Source: Aestuariivivens sediminis (GTDB lineage: Bacteria > Bacteroidota > Bacteroidia > Flavobacteriales > Flavobacteriaceae). Taken from it: DNA of 64,000 nt. This document shows, piece by piece, positions 61,834-64,000 of this stretch; position 1 is the stretch's first letter, and every line of letters starts with the position of its first letter. The stretch is from NCBI RefSeq assembly GCF_022662105.1, contig NZ_JAKMCP010000009.1, positions 31,445 through 95,444 of the forward strand. The letters run 5' to 3'. Position numbers and translations under genes: made by a program. A model generated the notes under the pieces. The model was not told the DNA's origin and ran no database searches. It saw only the letters and a program-made list of their open reading frames with translations.

Positions 61834-64000
61834 ATGTTAATGTACAAAATTACCAAACTAAAAACGACCAATAATGTACTATGTTGTTGGTTTAATCTTA
61901 AGAAATTATTAAAAAGTATAGGGGGCTTTGCCGTGCTTATGCTTTTTATGTTTGCAACGAATAGTTTGCAGGCTCAAATTGTCGATAACGAATCAGCAAT
62001 CATTGCAGATTTTGGTATCGATGGAGATGCATATGATAGTGTTATGGAGTTTTTACCCTGGTTGACTCCTCCAGGAGAGCCTTCTGCAGACGCAATTCAA
62101 GGTACAGATGATTGGTTTGAAAGGGAACCGGATAATTCGGATCTTTATGGAGCCGGTGTAATAATGAATCCAACTGTTCCTTCGCTTCCCTCAGATGATT
62201 ATTGGGATTTATTTCAGGGAGCCAATGTTACTGCTGAACTAAGAATGAGCGCTCCTAACAATTCGACCCCAGAAGACGCTAATATCGAATGGATTGACGC
62301 CGTTTACGGTAGAGATCAATATGTGTCCGGGGGAAATCAAGATATGACAGTTTATGCCCAGGCTATCAACAAGAATTTTGATGACCCTAGATCTTGGACC
62401 TTTAAAGAAGGAGATGTACCTCAAAAAACGGATATTATAGATGTTTATGCACATTTACGTAGAGATACCAGGAGTGGTCCTCCTGAGGAATATGTGTATG
62501 TGGGAGCATCTACATCTGACGCAGATGGTAGTAACCATATCGATTTTGAGTTTTTTAGAAAGGCCATAGATTTTAACGCCAGTGGCATGATTTATTACCC
62601 GGGCGCCGGAGATGGAGACGAATGTGGACATACCGCATATCATTTTGATTATGATGCTGTTTTGGGGTATTCTATTGAAACTGATGGTGATGTATTGTTG
62701 TCTATGGACTACATCAATGGGGGTACCCAAGGTATAGCCACCTATCTGATCTGGGTTGATAAAGCAGAAATTGACGCGGCTGGTGGTTTTGCTGCGATTA
62801 ATAGTGCATCAACACTTTTGCCTTTTGAATTTTATGATGATGGTAATGGATTTGTGTTCGCTCAATGTACTAATTTATTCGAAGGAACTAATGATGAATA
62901 TGGTTATGCCCAGGTTGTTTTTAAACCAGGAAAACAGTATTTATGGTCTCAATTAAATACCGATGCAACAACAGAGGCTCCTCCATGGGGTTTTATTGAT
63001 GGCGGTGGTAATTTGTTATACGAATATCCGGAAACAGTTTTTGCTGAGTTAGTGGTTGATGCTACGGCACTATTAGGGTTTTCGGATGAAAATGGAGCTT
63101 GTGACACTGGTTTGGCCAGTATTTTTGTAAAATCAAGATCATCGGCTTCCTTTACGTCTTCCCTTAAAGATGGTGCAGGACCTTACAGTCTTGTCAGGAA
63201 TCCTGATATTATGGTTTCAGTAGCGGATGGCAATTACGAATGTTATGAGCCTTATGCAACTTTAACTGCCAACGTTCAAACAACCGCAACCATTTCCGGA
63301 TATCAATGGTATGTTTGGAACGATATTACCGAAGATTGGGATATTGCACCCGGTGATTCAACCAGTTCAACGTATAATGCTGTTGTTGGACAATACTATG
63401 TTGAAGTATTTACCTCCAATGGTTGTTCAGCAGATAGTGATCCAGCTACGGTAACACAAAACCCGGAAATTGATTTAAGTGTCAGTTGTCCTGATAATGA
63501 AAACATTCCAGAATGTACCGCTCAAGGCAGTATTGATTCTTCCTTTGCAACCTGGTTGACCGGATTTAGTAGTTCGGGTGGCAGTGGTACTGTTACAGTT
63601 ACTTATACCATTGACGGTGCAGGTCCTTATAATGACTTAAGTGGTGCTACAGCACCAGATGCTTGTGGAGGGGCAGTTACAGTAGCCATTTTTGCGAGTG
63701 ATGAATGTCAACAAAGTGAAAATTGTTCAGCTACCTTTACAGTAACAGCTGCACCAGCGGTTAATGTTGTTCCAATTACTGATGATGGCATAGCGGCCTG
63801 TAACGATCAAGGCACAGTAGATGCGGCCTATAATGCATGGTTCTCAGGATTGAGCATTACAGGCGGATGCGGTCTTAATCCGAATATAGTAAATCCAGGA
63901 CCACCTGATGCTTGCGGTGGTAGCTCGACAGTAACCTGGAATGCAACAAGTGATTGTGAGGATCCAATCCCAGGTTCAGCTACCTTTACGGTAACAGCTG
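61834..64000 (+). CDS. Giant secreted repeat protein (adhesin-like), truncated by window end
   Basis: The first 722 codons of a large exported protein; no stop before the window ends. An extended signal peptide has its hydrophobic core at FAVLMLFMFATNSLQAQ (about 38-54). Residues about 57-440 form an N-terminal domain without a recognised family, with acidic/aromatic content (GAGDGDECGHTAYHFDYD). From about 455 on come Ig-like or polycystic-kidney-type modules, then tandem units carrying CxxQGxxDxxxxxW, PDACGG and SATFTVTA, with a DNA-level period of 249 bp (63726 versus 63975). Such architecture is typical of T9SS-secreted adhesins in gliding flavobacteria; the C-terminal sorting domain would lie outside. 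Confidence 0.82.
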   Translation, partial: MLMYKITKLKTTNNVLCCWFNLKKLLKSIGGFAVLMLFMFATNSLQAQIVDNESAIIADFGIDGDAYDSVMEFLPWLTPPGEPSADAIQGTDDWFEREPDNSDLYGAGVIMNPTVPSLPSDDYWDLFQGANVTAELRMSAPNNSTPEDANIEWIDAVYGRDQYVSGGNQDMTVYAQAINKNFDDPRSWTFKEGDVPQKTDIIDVYAHLRRDTRSGPPEEYVYVGASTSDADGSNHIDFEFFRKAIDFNASGMIYYPGAGDGDECGHTAYHFDYDAVLGYSIETDGDVLLSMDYINGGTQGIATYLIWVDKAEIDAAGGFAAINSASTLLPFEFYDDGNGFVFAQCTNLFEGTNDEYGYAQVVFKPGKQYLWSQLNTDATTEAPPWGFIDGGGNLLYEYPETVFAELVVDATALLGFSDENGACDTGLASIFVKSRSSASFTSSLKDGAGPYSLVRNPDIMVSVADGNYECYEPYATLTANVQTTATISGYQWYVWNDITEDWDIAPGDSTSSTYNAVVGQYYVEVFTSNGCSADSDPATVTQNPEIDLSVSCPDNENIPECTAQGSIDSSFATWLTGFSSSGGSGTVTVTYTIDGAGPYNDLSGATAPDACGGAVTVAIFASDECQQSENCSATFTVTAAPAVNVVPITDDGIAACNDQGTVDAAYNAWFSGLSITGGCGLNPNIVNPGPPDACGGSSTVTWNATSDCEDPIPGSATFTVTA
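63480..64000 (+). repeat. Tandem Cys-containing modules of about 83-90 residues
   Basis: Two successive units are visible; a 26-bp stretch starting TTCAGCTACCTTTAC (63726-63751) recurs with one mismatch at 63975-64000, a 249-bp (83-residue) period. Each unit has conserved Cys, Trp and PDACGG. More copies probably follow beyond the window. Confidence 0.8.

Overview
The window is a chromosome segment of a marine-type Flavobacteriaceae (Bacteroidota, class Flavobacteriia). This rests on several things: A+T-rich intergenic DNA; repeated -7 boxes of the Bacteroidota type (TAnnTTTG, some with a TTG about 17-21 bp upstream); a set of Bacteroidota-typical genes (DUF3810, DUF4293, DUF3078, DUF4197, DUF1684, a BT_3928-type DoxX protein, glutamine synthetase III, archaeal/eukaryal-type ProRS, Rho with a long hydrophilic insert); and a giant repetitive secreted protein at the right edge. 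Species cannot be named from the sequence. Most of the window is ordinary housekeeping chromosome; no phage, transposase, integrase, CRISPR array or rRNA was seen.

Layout. 1-8.7 kb: DEAD-box RNA helicase (cut by the left edge), M48 protease, SpoU-type RNA methyltransferase, DUF3810 zincin, PepD dipeptidase, then a minus-strand folE-cysS-yidD group. 8.9-17.5 kb: FadL-like outer membrane protein, an unusual Asn/Trp/Gly plus Ser/Arg low-complexity lipoprotein, proS, tRNA-Glu with rpsT, rho, DUF4293, a phosphodiesterase, truA. 17.5-27.3 kb: ABC exporter, a folP/ExbD-like lipoprotein/cdaA minus operon, DUF1599, BT_3928 family, a lone DppB-type permease without an ATG, a thioredoxin-like lipoprotein, tpiA, prmA, clpS.

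27.4-31.5 kb is the most coherent functional module. A persulfide dioxygenase-rhodanese fusion, a TauE/SafE exporter, two half-size YeeE/YedE proteins and a cysteine-rich Crp/Fnr regulator lie on one strand. A perfect TGTGA-N6-TCACA operator sits at about -42 from the inferred start of the dioxygenase transcript. The module looks like a sulfane-sulfur/thiosulfate import and detoxification regulon. Just beyond it lies tRNA-Arg(ACG), whose 3' end is duplicated 115 bp downstream, each copy followed by its own terminator.

32-46 kb: a secreted protein with a TonB-plug-like tail, a Ca/Na antiporter, divergent glutamine synthetases II and III, purM, DUF3078, B12-dependent ribonucleotide reductase nrdJ, prfA, pyrF and a BtuF-like protein. 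46-58.8 kb: a 58-residue small gene, DUF4197, a decayed PqqB-like metallo-hydrolase, purU, the B12-dependent fused acyl-CoA mutase icmF, a dispersed intergenic repeat pair, an Lrp regulator, a VOC protein, YpdA plus an MFS exporter, DUF1684, crcB and an SRPBCC protein. 59-64 kb: an M49 peptidase lipoprotein, a gene-poor 0.77 kb gap, and the start of a giant secreted repeat protein running off the right edge.

Three B12-linked genes (nrdJ, btuF-like, icmF) lie within about 12 kb; no B12 biosynthesis gene or recognisable cobalamin riboswitch is present here.
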